Assembly (NCBI RefSeq): GCF_019654975.1
Contig: NZ_BPEW01000007.1
Coordinates: 62,001 to 126,000 of the forward strand
Direction: 5' to 3'
DNA length: 64,000 nt
From: Shewanella sp. c952
GTDB lineage: Bacteria > Pseudomonadota > Gammaproteobacteria > Enterobacterales > Shewanellaceae
A model generated the notes under the pieces. The model had not been told where the DNA came from, ran no database searches, and saw nothing but the letters and a program-made list of their open reading frames with translations. Made by a program: the position numbers and the translations under genes. How positions within the stretch are numbered: position 1 is the stretch's first letter; each line of letters begins with the position of its first letter. This document shows positions 46,580-56,102 of the stretch, piece by piece.

Positions 46580-47722
46580 ATGAGCTTCTTACAGCTTATT
46601 TTCGCCGAGTTGAAAGCTATATTAGCAGACAAAACCATAGTGCTAACTGTATTTGGTGGCGTGCTTTTTTACGCTGTTCTCTATCCACTACCCTATATCA
46701 ATCAAGTACCTACCGACCAACAACTGGTGGTGGTTGATCACGACAACTCGTCATTGAGTCGGCAGCTTATCCGTCATGCTGATGCGAGTGCTAAAATTAA
46801 AGTGATTGCAAAAGTAGGCTCCATTGATGAGGCAAAAAGCTGGATAGAAACTGGCAGGGCACACGGTCTGTTGGTTATTCCTGCAGATTTTAGACGTGAC
46901 CTGTTACTCGGGCGCGGCGTAACATTGAGTTACGGCGGCGATGCGAGTTACTTTTTAATTTACTCTGCTGTAGCTGAAGGACTCATTGCAGCTGGATTAG
47001 ATGCCGGTAAGAATATTCAACGTTTAGGTCTACTGGCCCAAGGTAGCGGTGCACAAGCGGCAGATAAAATCCTTGATGTAGTTAAGCTCAACAGTATTCC
47101 AGCTTTCAATCCTAGTTTAGGTTATACCCCTTATATTGTTCCTGGGCTGTTCTTGTTGATTTTGCATCAGACCCTGTTGATTGGAACCAGTATTCTAGGT
47201 GCTAGCCAGTGGCGAGAGACGGGCTATTGGCAACAGGTTAGCCCGTTTAAGTTAATCTGTGGCCGTATGGCCGCCTTTATGTTTATCTATACGCTGCTTA
47301 CCAGCTTTTATGTTGGTTATTGCTACTATTGGTATGACGTGAGCTTGCAAGCAAGCTTTAGCAATGTGGCATTATTGCTGCTGCCATTTCTACTATCTAC
47401 TACCGCAGCGGGGATTGCATTTAGTAGCTTATTCACCCGACGTGATCTGCCAACTCAAGTATTACTACTGATCTCTATGCCAATTCTGTTTGTGTCGGGC
47501 TTTGTATGGCCAACGGCCCTAATTCCTGAATCTGTGGTGGCGATGTCTCAAATATTCCCCGCTGTTCCGGGCATTATGGCGATGCTAGAGCTCAATCAAA
47601 TGGGCGCCTCTTGGCAAAGTATAATGCCGCAATGGTTGCAGCTATGGGCGATGGTGGCGATCTATTTTAGCTTAGCCTATTGGGGTACAAAGAAGCGTTT
47701 AACCGCAGTGGTCGATGATTAA
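46580..47722 (+). CDS. ABC-2 type permease, second of two
   Basis: The 380-residue protein has the same layout as its neighbour: helix at about 20-38, periplasmic domain (LVVVDHDNSSLSRQLIRH, AHGLLVIPADFRRDLL) and five to six helices after residue 170. The two permeases probably form a heterodimer. RBS AGGAGCG before ATG 46580. A strong terminator follows at 47791. An ATPase must come from elsewhere, or the pump works without one. Confidence 0.86.
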   Translation: MSFLQLIFAELKAILADKTIVLTVFGGVLFYAVLYPLPYINQVPTDQQLVVVDHDNSSLSRQLIRHADASAKIKVIAKVGSIDEAKSWIETGRAHGLLVIPADFRRDLLLGRGVTLSYGGDASYFLIYSAVAEGLIAAGLDAGKNIQRLGLLAQGSGAQAADKILDVVKLNSIPAFNPSLGYTPYIVPGLFLLILHQTLLIGTSILGASQWRETGYWQQVSPFKLICGRMAAFMFIYTLLTSFYVGYCYYWYDVSLQASFSNVALLLLPFLLSTTAAGIAFSSLFTRRDLPTQVLLLISMPILFVSGFVWPTALIPESVVAMSQIFPAVPGIMAMLELNQMGASWQSIMPQWLQLWAMVAIYFSLAYWGTKKRLTAVVDD

Positions 47723-47790
47723 GGATTAATGCGTTAACAGCTTAGTGATAACCGGAGCTGTTGACTTTACTGAAGGCTATCATGCGATTA

Positions 47791-47827
47791 AAAAAGCCCG
47801 CTGCAATAAGATTGCAGCGGGCTTTTT
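47791..47827. terminator. Bidirectional terminator between the exporter and the Ig-like lipoprotein
   Basis: A perfect 17-bp stem AAAAAGCCCGCTGCAAT (47791-47807) pairs with its complement (47811-47827) around AAG. A-rich and T-rich ends serve the converging genes on both strands. Confidence 0.93.
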
Positions 47828-47854
47828 TAAGCTTTACTCAAAACAGCTTGAAGC

Positions 47855-50440
47855 TTAAGTTCCTGTTAGCTCAACGCCAAAGCCAATTGTCGACTTGACG
47901 GCTTTAGGAGTAAGCACCTCAATTGAAACTGCACTATTTTTAGCGGGTTCGCCAGTGCTACTAGGATCAATATCGTTAGTCAGGATGAAATTGGTTGTAC
48001 TACCTTCTCTGTGCCTATTTTCAGCTTTAAAGACTGCATCACTTTCGCTTTTATAATCATAGTAGCCATTGCGGTTTTGTACCTCAAAGACATCTGAATC
48101 TAATTCACCCTTAGAGGCGGTGGTGGTTAGGGTTGTTTTCGCTGGCATTATTTGGTCGGCGCTATCAAAGAAGCGGATGCTAAATGACGATGAACCACCT
48201 GCCGGAATTGCAGTCGCTGCGATAGTTGAGTCACCATCACTATAAATCACATTGCCATCTTGGCTAATTTCAAAATGGGCATCTGAGCCAGACATCGTTA
48301 AAATTAACGCTTTGCGGATATAAGTCTTGTTAGCTAAACCTTCACCACATAAGCTGGCGCTGTCACACTGAGGGCCGTTGAATTTGCCATCGGCTGCCGT
48401 GTAACTATCGTTGGCTGCAGTATTAAAGTAAGGTTCACCAGAGGTATAAGCATAAGATTCGTCATCATCTCTGAACGCATCGCCAAGATCACTAAACCCT
48501 CCAGCATGGTAGGTTTCAATGTCCATACCATTGCCTGAACAAGCCACTGCATTGCCATTTCTATCCAAACAGGCTAAAGCAACTGAGCCACCGTCAGCAT
48601 CATCAAATATGTTATTTCCATTGGTATCAAAAAAGGTTTCGTGACCAAGAGCGTAGGCCAAAATGGTAATACGGTGATCTGGCACTCTAGGGCTGGCAGA
48701 GGTCCATTCAACACTACAGGCGCCATTTACAGTTAAGCAGCTAGAAACAATTTGCCCGCCTTCAGCGGTAAAGTTAATAGTAGTGTCATCAGGAGCTGGG
48801 TTGCCAAAGCTGTCCGAAGCATAGGTGGTAATAGAGACTTTCTCGCCATTGAAATCCCCAGCTTCTGGATTGGATATTGATGCCGATGCGCTAAATCCAA
48901 GTTGTTGCGGTAAACCTGTATTAATACTCAATTGCTCTGACTGTGTCGTGACGCTCTCATCATCAGAACCAATCGCAGTTGCAAGTACGCGCACTGGGGT
49001 TGGAATTGTGCCGGAGAGTACGCTGGCGCTGACCAATCCACTAGAGTTACTGGTATTGCTAATCGTTGTATCGCCATTGGAGAAGCTAATCCCACCGACA
49101 CTCGTATCGAGAGAGAAGTCGACCTGTTGCTGAGCAATAGCCTGACCATTAGCGTCTGACACCTTGAAGGTAATCAATGAAGATTCGCTTGAACCTGTGC
49201 CGCCGGTTCCTTTAATGCGAATTGAAGTCGGCTCCGCAGAGACAAAACTTAAGTTAGCTAACGTTTGGCTGGCGAGTGAGAAATCAAGGTTGGCAGCGAT
49301 ACTTTGGTTGCCTGCAACCACTGTTGCAGTGATTTGGTCATCGCGTTCGCTATTACCGCTACAACTGCTGTTCTGGAAAGTAGAGCTTGCAGTACCTGAA
49401 AGAGATGTCACCGGTGAGTCGATACTGGCGCTATTACTTAATACACAGCTTGAGCTGAAACTCACACTGGTTGGAGTTTGTAGCCGAGTGAAGCTGCCAT
49501 CATCGTTTTTAGTGGCTAAATCTGCTGTGACACCGAAGGTGCCGCCGGCGCTAACCATGTACTTGCCATCAACGAGTGGTAATGTTGTGGCTAATTGGTT
49601 TTCTGTAAATGTTGCACCATCAGCAGAGAAATTACCGATAACAATGATGCCATCTTCACTAACTGCGTCTTTTGCTAATACTTCATAAAGACCTGAGCTT
49701 TGGTATGTTTTACCGTCACTCTCTAGCGTTACCGTCATGTTGGCCGCACCGAGTTCACTTTCTGTTGGGGTATAACTCACTTGAGCGATACCGCTTTCTT
49801 TAGTTACTGTGGAGCTTGGGTTTAAGTTGGCATTGCCTGCTGTAAAGGTTGCTTTTTTACCGGCAACGCCCTGACCTTGTTCATCTAAAAACTGGGCTTG
49901 CAGTTGTACCGTCTCTTCAGCTTTGAACTGAGTCACAATGGTGGTGCCATTAATGATCGCGCTGTTGAGGGTAAATGTTGGCTCTGACGGCGATGTCGCT
50001 GAGGTAAACTCAAAATTACGAGTGCCACTGGCAGTATCATCATTCTCAGAGAAATTTGCTGTTAGGGTACCAGCACCTTCGGTAGCAGCTGAATTACTGA
50101 CAATGACTTCGGCTAAACCGCTGCTATTGGTCAGTTTAGTCGCTGCTGAAAGTTCGCCAAAGCTGGTTGAGAAAGCGATAAGCTTGCCATTGCGGTTGCT
50201 GCCATCTTGCTTGAGTTGAGCTACAGCACAGAATGAACTATTGGCGCTAAAACTAAGTGCATCAGTGGCTTCTGCACATTGTCCATCAACCACAGTTTTA
50301 TAGCTTAATGACAGGCTATAAACACCGCCATTATCGGTATCTTCATTATCGCCTGAGGCGCCATTACAACCACTTAAGGCAGATAAACATAAAAGAGTAA
50401 CAGGGAGGGCGGCCAGCTTTTTGGTGAGGCGCATTCGCAA
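47855..50440 (-). CDS. Lipoprotein with bacterial Ig-like (invasin/Big-1 type) domains
   Basis: The 861-residue protein has a lipoprotein signal (LSALSGC, Cys near residue 25) and then several Ig-like repeats. Typical Big-1 phrases are visible: GQGVAGKKATFTAG...GIAQVSYTPTESE near 195-235, and NGQAIAQQQVDFSL...NSSGLVSASV near 430-470. A further repeat has FGNPAPDDTTINFTAEGG. The C-terminal third is Asp/Asn-rich (NGNNIFDDADGG). It is probably a surface or outer-membrane lipoprotein with an adhesion or stabilising role; the ligand is unknown. Start ATG 50440 or the next ATG. No clear partner gene is adjacent. Confidence 0.83.
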   Translation of the reverse strand: MRMRLTKKLAALPVTLLCLSALSGCNGASGDNEDTDNGGVYSLSLSYKTVVDGQCAEATDALSFSANSSFCAVAQLKQDGSNRNGKLIAFSTSFGELSAATKLTNSSGLAEVIVSNSAATEGAGTLTANFSENDDTASGTRNFEFTSATSPSEPTFTLNSAIINGTTIVTQFKAEETVQLQAQFLDEQGQGVAGKKATFTAGNANLNPSSTVTKESGIAQVSYTPTESELGAANMTVTLESDGKTYQSSGLYEVLAKDAVSEDGIIVIGNFSADGATFTENQLATTLPLVDGKYMVSAGGTFGVTADLATKNDDGSFTRLQTPTSVSFSSSCVLSNSASIDSPVTSLSGTASSTFQNSSCSGNSERDDQITATVVAGNQSIAANLDFSLASQTLANLSFVSAEPTSIRIKGTGGTGSSESSLITFKVSDANGQAIAQQQVDFSLDTSVGGISFSNGDTTISNTSNSSGLVSASVLSGTIPTPVRVLATAIGSDDESVTTQSEQLSINTGLPQQLGFSASASISNPEAGDFNGEKVSITTYASDSFGNPAPDDTTINFTAEGGQIVSSCLTVNGACSVEWTSASPRVPDHRITILAYALGHETFFDTNGNNIFDDADGGSVALACLDRNGNAVACSGNGMDIETYHAGGFSDLGDAFRDDDESYAYTSGEPYFNTAANDSYTAADGKFNGPQCDSASLCGEGLANKTYIRKALILTMSGSDAHFEISQDGNVIYSDGDSTIAATAIPAGGSSSFSIRFFDSADQIMPAKTTLTTTASKGELDSDVFEVQNRNGYYDYKSESDAVFKAENRHREGSTTNFILTNDIDPSSTGEPAKNSAVSIEVLTPKAVKSTIGFGVELTGT

Positions 50441-50520
50441 ATTCCTTGTGCAACAATATACGGTGATGTTTGAAGGGGTTTGTTGGTCATAACGATAAAA
50501 ATTATATTATCTTAAACCAA

Positions 50521-50555
50521 AAAATAGCCCTCTGAACAAGCTACTTATTCAGAGG
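50521..50555 (-). terminator. Intrinsic terminator of darP
   Basis: CCTCTGAA (50529-50536) and TTCAGAGG (50548-50555) pair as part of a longer imperfect stem. On the minus strand it is followed by GCTATTTTTT. It lies 22 bp after the darP stop. Confidence 0.8.
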
Positions 50556-50576
50556 ACTAATGTCTAGAGCTGACGA

Positions 50577-51119
50577 CTATTCTGTGATTTCGATACGTAA
50601 ATATTTACTTAACTCTTTTGCTGTTTTCGACAATGTAATATCGGCATTTTTAGTCAGCTCTTTCTTTGTCTGACGTACAAATTGACGCAATTTCTGTCGA
50701 TCAAACTCAGGATGCTTTTCGATCAACGCTTGAATCGCAGGATCGCCTTCGTTTAGTAGCTGATCACGGGTCTTATCAGCAACGTTAGCTTTGGCGCTTT
50801 CATTACTGTTTTGATTCAATACATTTTTCATTGCGAGCTGTAACTCTTCAATGTCGACGTAGCGCATCAATTTGCCAATGTACTGCAGGTGACGACGATA
50901 GGCTTCAGTGTTGATCTTAATCGTCTTCGCTTTTAATACATTGTCATAAACTATTTCATCTAGATTGAGTCTTTCAATCTGACTTTTACTAAGTAAAATC
51001 AATTTTTTACCTAGCTCTTGATAGATGACGATTTCACGCTTAGCATCTGCTCTGCTTTCGTAATCATCATTTTTGTCATAGGGCTGGTGGAAGTGTTCTG
51101 AGTCACCGACAATCTTCAT
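50577..51119 (-). CDS. darP: Ribosome-associated protein DarP (YjgA, DUF615)
   Basis: DarP assists late assembly of the 50S subunit. The 180 residues (E. coli 183) are highly charged with long helices and contain the family segments LSKSQIERLNLDE, RRHLQYIGKLMR and RQFVRQTKKE. It is divergent from pmbA with 171 bp between, as in E. coli where yjgA and pmbA are also adjacent and divergent. A terminator follows. Confidence 0.95.
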   Translation of the reverse strand: MKIVGDSEHFHQPYDKNDDYESRADAKREIVIYQELGKKLILLSKSQIERLNLDEIVYDNVLKAKTIKINTEAYRRHLQYIGKLMRYVDIEELQLAMKNVLNQNSNESAKANVADKTRDQLLNEGDPAIQALIEKHPEFDRQKLRQFVRQTKKELTKNADITLSKTAKELSKYLRIEITE

Positions 51120-51290
51120 ATCTTAAATCTCTTACAAATACTAAGATAATAATAACATTTATAAAGCCAGTTGACCTGTCAATTTTTGGCCTAAGCCAAT
51201 TAGAGCGCTCTAAAAGCTAAAGTTATTTAATGTGATTGGTTTTTGGGTTTGTTATGCTTATGTCATTACCGGTTATTGAAGAGTAGATTT

Positions 51291-52631
51291 GTGTCCTCAC
51301 CTAGCATTGATATCGAATTAGTTCCCCTTAAAGACGCTGTTTCAATGGCGTTGGAATATGCCAAGACCTTAGGCACTTCTGGTGCAGAAGTTGCGATTAG
51401 CAAGCAGCAAGGTCTCTCTGTTTCAACTCGAATGAAAGAAGTTGAAACGGTAGAGTTTAATAAAGATGGTGCTTTGGGAATAACGCTATTTAGGGATGGT
51501 TGCAAAGGCAGCTCCTCAACCTCAGATCTTAGCCCTGCTGCAATTAAGCAAGCGGTAAAAGCGGCTGATGATATAGCTCGATTTACTTCTGCAGACCCTT
51601 TTAATGGCCTTGCTGAAAAGTCATTGATGGCGACAGAGTTTCCTGATCTGGACCTTTATCATCCTGAGACGATTTCGCCTGAAGAGCTAACGCGTATTGC
51701 GATTTTGGCTGAAGAGGCTTCTCTTGATGTTGATGATCGTGTGCAGATATCCGATGGGGCTAGCGCTAACGCTCATTCAAGTGTCAAAGTTTATGGTAAT
51801 AGCCATGGGTTCTTACATGGTTATTGTAGCTCTCGATATAGTTTAAGTTGTGTCGCGATTGGTGAAACTGATGCCGGTATGCAGCGTGATTACGACTACA
51901 CCGTTGCTAGAAAATACAGTGATATGCTGGCGCCAGAATTGATCGGCAAGCAAGCCGCTATCAAGACTGCGGGTCGATTAGGTGGGCGGAAAATATCCAC
52001 CACTGAACTACCTGTACTGTTCTCACCTGAAATAGCTACCGGGTTGATGGGGCATTTAGTCGGTGCCATTAGCGGTGGCAGTATCTATCGTAAATCTAGT
52101 TTTCTTCTCGATGCGGTTGATACTCAAGTCTTTCCAGATTGGTTTAGCATCGAAGAGCAACCACTGTTAAAAGGAGCTCTAGCCAGTGCGGCCTACGACA
52201 GTGAGGGTGTCGCAACTCAAGAGCGTAAAATCATCGATAATGGCCGTTTGGCAACTTACTTGCTGACAAGCTATTCGGCTAGAAAGCTTGGGCTAACCAA
52301 CACCGGTCATGCGGGTGGGATTTATAACTGGACGCTCTCGTCAACTGGGCAAACATTTGACCAACTCGTTCAAGAGATGGGAACAGGGCTTATTGTCACA
52401 GAAGTAATGGGGCAAGGCGTTAACACTGTTACCGGTGATTACTCACGAGGCGCTGCAGGCTTTTATGTCGAGAATGGCGTTATCTTATACCCAGTAGAAG
52501 AGATCACCATTGCTGGCAATCTAAAAGATATGTATAGCAACATTGTAGCAGTGGCAATGGATAGGGATCTTCGATCGTCTATCCGCACTGGCGGGATTTT
52601 GATGGATAAAATGAAGATAGCTGGCAGCTAG
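51291..52631 (+). CDS. pmbA: Metalloprotease PmbA/TldE
   Basis: PmbA/TldE is the non-metal partner of TldD in the leader-peptide protease. The 446-residue protein lacks the HExxxH motif and shows the family blocks GTSGAEVAISKQQGLSVSTR and GIYNWTLSSTGQ. GTG 51291 is chosen with GAAGAG upstream, because the E. coli protein begins at the same place; an in-frame TTG 48 bp before is rejected. A terminator follows after 38 bp, and a MITE lies beyond. Confidence 0.95.
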   Translation: MSSPSIDIELVPLKDAVSMALEYAKTLGTSGAEVAISKQQGLSVSTRMKEVETVEFNKDGALGITLFRDGCKGSSSTSDLSPAAIKQAVKAADDIARFTSADPFNGLAEKSLMATEFPDLDLYHPETISPEELTRIAILAEEASLDVDDRVQISDGASANAHSSVKVYGNSHGFLHGYCSSRYSLSCVAIGETDAGMQRDYDYTVARKYSDMLAPELIGKQAAIKTAGRLGGRKISTTELPVLFSPEIATGLMGHLVGAISGGSIYRKSSFLLDAVDTQVFPDWFSIEEQPLLKGALASAAYDSEGVATQERKIIDNGRLATYLLTSYSARKLGLTNTGHAGGIYNWTLSSTGQTFDQLVQEMGTGLIVTEVMGQGVNTVTGDYSRGAAGFYVENGVILYPVEEITIAGNLKDMYSNIVAVAMDRDLRSSIRTGGILMDKMKIAGS

Positions 52632-52668
52632 GTTATTTGTTGTTTGCTATTCCGTTCTAACTGAAAAT

Positions 52669-52694
52669 AAAGGCTTCCTCTGGAGGCCTTTTTT
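52669..52694 (+). terminator. Intrinsic terminator of pmbA
   Basis: The stem AAAGGCTTCC (52669-52678), with one T-G wobble, pairs with GGAGGCCTTT around TCT, then T's to 52694. Confidence 0.85.
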
Positions 52695-52701
52695 GTAGTT
52701 G

Positions 52702-53126
52702 TACCAATCAGTATAATAAGTTGATCTACTCAGAGTGTTTTTGGCGAACTGATTCAAGGCCGGCTAATCCAAAGTGAGTAAAGACACAGTGCTTGTTCCC
52801 TTATGAGTTTATTCAACACCGAAGTAGCAGGCTAAAAACGCTCCTTACAGGCAAGTTTTAGCGGCTTTGGTGCTGCGTTAATGAAATTGAACGTAGAATA
52901 ACGATGTCCTTCATTTATTGCTAACCACATGGCCTAGCATGTTCCTGACATGCTTAAGGCATTCCCTCCATCCTTGGAGATCAGATGTGTTGAATGGCAT
53001 TAACGCACGACTATATGGATATAGGAGGTAGAGTAACGCAGGAGCTGTTACCGAGGAGCATTTAATGACCTTACCGCAAAACCGTTAACCTCTCGCTGAG
53101 CGAGCAAATCTTTATACTGATTGGTA
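52702..53126 (-). mobile_element. MITE copy 2 (425 bp), inverted relative to copy 1, with extra internal DNA
   Basis: The left end TACCAATCAGTATAATAAG (52702) and the right end CTGATTGGTA (to 53126) are terminal inverted repeats. The reverse complement aligns to copy 1 at both ends: CGCTCAGCGAGAG next to one end, and GTTGATCTACTCAGAGTG next to the other. The middle also aligns (GAACGTAGAATAAC). About 150-160 bp between roughly 52911 and 53061 have no match in copy 1. The right end abuts the stop codon of the lipase gene, which reads in from the right. This accounts for nearly all of the 495-bp gap. Confidence 0.87.
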
Positions 53127-54380
53127 TTACCTTTCGGTGTGTGCCTGCTGACTCTCTTGCCAAAAGCTTTCGAGTGTTTGGATTAACTGCTCATTACTAA
53201 GAATGCTGACATGATCTTCATTTAAACCAAAAACTTTGACGGATCGCTGCTGGGCTTTATTGCTGAGCTGACTTTCGAGACTAATAACGCCATCGCTACT
53301 CTCCTGGTTTAGAATTCCATTCATCTTATAGCCAAAAATAAGTAGATGTGGCGGTGTTGTAGAGTGAAGCTCACTGCCGGAGAATAGCTTGCCAATGAAA
53401 TCACTAGACGGCGCAAGGTCACGCCATGCTGGCATTACAACTGGGGCGTAATCAATACCGCTTTGAGCTGAGCTTACTCCACCAAAGGGGCTCGATATTG
53501 AAGTGAAGCTGGCAATATCATTACAGCCTAATTGGTTTCGGCAAAGATCGAGGTAAGCTTGAGCCACTAAGCCGCCCATACTATGAGCCACTATGTGCAG
53601 TGTTTTTACGTTATAGCGATAGTCGATGATTTTAATCAGGCTGTTAAGACCATTGGCTATCAACTCAAGCGGTAAACCGCTAGGGTAGTTCATCACCCAA
53701 ACTTGATACTTCTGTTTATCGATTTTGTCGAGCAGTGGCGCAAAATCTCTGGCTGTACCGTTCATGCCGTGAATGAAGAGAATAGGAGTTTTATCGCTAT
53801 CAAACTTATCAAGAAAGAAAACCCCGCTGTTACCTTCAAGCAGATGAGTAACAGGTTTCCACATCCCTAGCTTAGCGGTGTCTCGGTCAAATTTCTCTTC
53901 ATTTAGAACTGCTTTTGCACCTATTTTTGCTGGGCTAATTTTGACGTTGACTAAGTTATTTAGTGGCCTATCAATTAGTGCTGTTGGCGGAATGTCTCCA
54001 GTCTCACTGAGTGTTATTGTCAGTTCTGTGTTATCACTATTTTCTGTTAATGGCGTAATCGAGAACGCTTCGCCGACTTGAAAGCGCAAATCATGATTAA
54101 TATCGTTGAAAGTAAATAGATATTTGCTCAATGTATCAGCTGTAACAGTGATTTTTCTGTTACCAATCACCACTTCGTAACCATCGATAGTCTCTGCATC
54201 GACTTGTTGTAGTAGCACCAGTACAAAAGATTCAACTTGATGCTCCGAGTTGATATTAACCTGATACTCGACGTAAACCTGCTCAAGTAAGTCGACCTCT
54301 TCAGCTAGATCTCTAAAATTGGCGCAGCCGCTGACTACACTAATGAGTGCTACAGCTAAAAGCATTTTTGCTATTTTCAT
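53127..54380 (-). CDS. Lipase-like alpha/beta hydrolase lipoprotein
   Basis: The 417-residue protein has a lipoprotein signal (MKIAKMLLAVALISVVSGC, Cys at 19). A beta-rich N-terminal part of about 175 residues is not recognised. The C-terminal part is an alpha/beta hydrolase with the oxyanion strand FIHGMNGTARDF, nucleophile elbow AHSMGG (catalytic Ser) and a late His in EDHVSI. This resembles triacylglycerol-lipase or PGAP1-like esterases. The start is ATG 54380 rather than the in-frame ATG 33 bp earlier, because the signal peptide begins there. The MITE touches its stop codon. Confidence 0.83.
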   Translation of the reverse strand: MKIAKMLLAVALISVVSGCANFRDLAEEVDLLEQVYVEYQVNINSEHQVESFVLVLLQQVDAETIDGYEVVIGNRKITVTADTLSKYLFTFNDINHDLRFQVGEAFSITPLTENSDNTELTITLSETGDIPPTALIDRPLNNLVNVKISPAKIGAKAVLNEEKFDRDTAKLGMWKPVTHLLEGNSGVFFLDKFDSDKTPILFIHGMNGTARDFAPLLDKIDKQKYQVWVMNYPSGLPLELIANGLNSLIKIIDYRYNVKTLHIVAHSMGGLVAQAYLDLCRNQLGCNDIASFTSISSPFGGVSSAQSGIDYAPVVMPAWRDLAPSSDFIGKLFSGSELHSTTPPHLLIFGYKMNGILNQESSDGVISLESQLSNKAQQRSVKVFGLNEDHVSILSNEQLIQTLESFWQESQQAHTER

Positions 54381-54485
54381 TGCGATGATATGAATACAAT
54401 TTTTATAAATCATATAGATAACTTAGCAGCAAACTGATCTAAAACTAAATTTTCATAACGAATTCATCATTTTTCAAATCTAAAC

Positions 54486-54523
54486 TTGAACATACGGAAA
54501 AACATATATATTATTTTTCGTAT
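54486..54523 (+). promoter_or_regulatory. Promoter and probable ArsR operator of the ars operon
   Basis: TTGAAC (54486-54491) and TATTAT (54509-54514) are 17 bp apart. An imperfect inverted repeat, ATACGGAAAAA (54492-54502) and TTTTTCGTAT (54514-54523), covers the spacer and the -10 box. A dyad across the promoter is the expected site for ArsR repression. The motif itself is seen; ArsR binding is inference. Confidence 0.6.
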
Positions 54524-54561
54524 ATCCTGTCTTGGGTACTTATACTTTTCGAGTAATGATA

Positions 54562-54906
54562 ATGACACCTTTAACGTTTTTTAAGGCAATGGCCGATGAT
54601 ACTCGGCTGCGTAGTTTATTGCTTATACAAGCAGAAACAGAGCTTTGTGTTTGTGAGTTGATGACGGCGCTTGATGAGATCCAACCTAAAATATCTCGCC
54701 ATTTAGCACAACTGCGCAAGCTTGGGTTATTGGTTGATAGACGCCAAGGTCAATGGGTTTTTTATCGAGTGAACCCAGAACTACCCGCGTGGGCAGGTGA
54801 AATTTTAGCGACGTTAGCTAAAGAGCAAAATGAGGTTATCAAAGATAACTTAAGTCAGCTTAAACAAATGGGCGATCGTCCTGAGCGCACTAGAAAGTGC
54901 TGCTAG
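54562..54906 (+). CDS. arsR: Arsenic-responsive repressor ArsR
   Basis: ArsR is a winged-helix repressor released by arsenite or antimonite. The 114-residue product has the metal-sensing box ELCVCEL near residue 30 in helix 3, followed by the DNA-binding helix (QPKISRHLAQLRKLGL). The C-terminus ends in a vicinal pair (RKCC) that may add to metal sensing. ATG 54562 is chosen by spacing from GAGT; ATG 54556 is also possible. It heads the run arsR-acr3-gapdh-arsJ and is separated from acr3 by 50 bp. Confidence 0.92.
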   Translation: MTPLTFFKAMADDTRLRSLLLIQAETELCVCELMTALDEIQPKISRHLAQLRKLGLLVDRRQGQWVFYRVNPELPAWAGEILATLAKEQNEVIKDNLSQLKQMGDRPERTRKCC

Positions 54907-54956
54907 CAGGCTGCTATTTTTATGCTGTTTCACTATTTTAAATTAGGTCAGATGTA

Positions 54957-55982
54957 ATGGGTATTTTTGAGCGGTATTTAAGTGTTTGGGTTGGACTCGC
55001 AATTGTGGCTGGTGTGGTTTTAGGAAACTTGTCTCCAGACTCTTTTGCTATTGTTGCAGGGCTTGAGTATGCCCATGTTAATTTGGTTATTGCGGTGCTG
55101 ATCTGGGTCATGATCTACCCGATGATGGTGCAGATCGATTTCTCTGCAGTGAAGGATGTCGGTAAGAGCCCGAAAGGATTAATACTGACCTTGGTGATTA
55201 ACTGGTTAATTAAACCCTTCACCATGGCGGCGTTAGGTTGGCTCTTTTTCAAGGTGTTTTTTGTCGAGTTTGTCGATCCGCAAACAGCCAGTGAATATAT
55301 TGCCGGTATGATATTACTTGGGGTGGCGCCGTGCACTGCCATGGTCTTTGTTTGGAGTCAGCTGACAAAGGGCGATCCGAATTACACATTAGTGCAAGTG
55401 TCAGTCAACGATCTCATTATGGTTGTGGCCTTTGCTCCTATAACTGCATTGCTATTGGGCGTAAGTGATATTCAAGTGCCATGGGCAACACTGCTGTCAT
55501 CTGTTGCTTTATATGTCGTTTTGCCATTAGTGGCAGGTGCTGTTACTCGACACTTCTTGCAGAAAAAGGGCAGCGATACTCAGCTCAATGCATTTGTTGC
55601 CAACTTAAAGCCGTGGTCTATGGTTGGGTTATTGGCAACAGTAGTGCTGTTATTTGGCTTTCAAGCAGAGACAATTATTGCGCAGCCGCAAGACATATTC
55701 CTTATTGCAATTCCATTAATAATCCAAACCTATGGCATCTTCTTTATCGCTTTTTATGCCGCTAAGAAGCTTAAGTTAAGCCATAAAATTGCTGCTCCTG
55801 CTTGCATGATTGCCACCTCTAACTTTTTCGAGCTAGCAGTCGCAGTCGCGATATCTTTATTTGGATTGCACTCCGGCGCAGCGTTAGCAACTGTAGTCGG
55901 TGTACTTGTCGAAGTCCCAGTGATGCTGTCGCTGGTGGCAATCGCTAATCGCAGTCGACATGTGTTTTTAGATGAAATTTAG
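54957..55982 (+). CDS. acr3: Arsenite efflux transporter Acr3
   Basis: Acr3 exports arsenite across the inner membrane, using the proton gradient. The 341-residue protein has about ten hydrophobic helices. The conserved [14 protein letters not shown] segment near residue 126 holds the functional Cys of Acr3 proteins. The [16 protein letters not shown] segment near residue 280 is also family typical. ATG 54957 follows arsR after 50 bp. It gives the arsenite branch of the operon; no arsC arsenate reductase is beside it. Confidence 0.93.
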   Translation: MGIFERYLSVWVGLAIVAGVVLGNLSPDSFAIVAGLEYAHVNLVIAVLIWVMIYPMMVQIDFSAVKDVGKSPKGLILTLVINWLIKPFTMAALGWLFFKVFFVEFVDPQTASEYIAGMILLGVAPCTAMVFVWSQLTKGDPNYTLVQVSVNDLIMVVAFAPITALLLGVSDIQVPWATLLSSVALYVVLPLVAGAVTRHFLQKKGSDTQLNAFVANLKPWSMVGLLATVVLLFGFQAETIIAQPQDIFLIAIPLIIQTYGIFFIAFYAAKKLKLSHKIAAPACMIATSNFFELAVAVAISLFGLHSGAALATVVGVLVEVPVMLSLVAIANRSRHVFLDEI

Positions 55983-56032
55983 GCGGTTATCACTGAATAT
56001 ATGGCACATGCTTTATCGCAAATAGATTTCAA

Positions 56033-56063
56033 CGCTAGGCTTGAGTATAGACTCGAGCGCTAG
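56033..56063 (+). other. Inverted repeat between acr3 and the GAPDH gene
   Basis: GCTTGAGT and ACTCGAGC (one mismatch) pair around ATAG in the 120-bp gap, within outer CGCTAG repeats. No T-run follows. It could lower downstream expression or be a processing site. Confidence 0.3.
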
Positions 56064-56102
56064 AACTACTTAGATAGTTAAATAACAGGTTAAGAGATCA
56101 CT

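Noticed and set aside
49164..49688. Plus-strand open frame of 174 codons
   Set aside because: It is antisense to the Ig-like lipoprotein, whose signal peptide and repeats are convincing; composition mirrors the sense codons.
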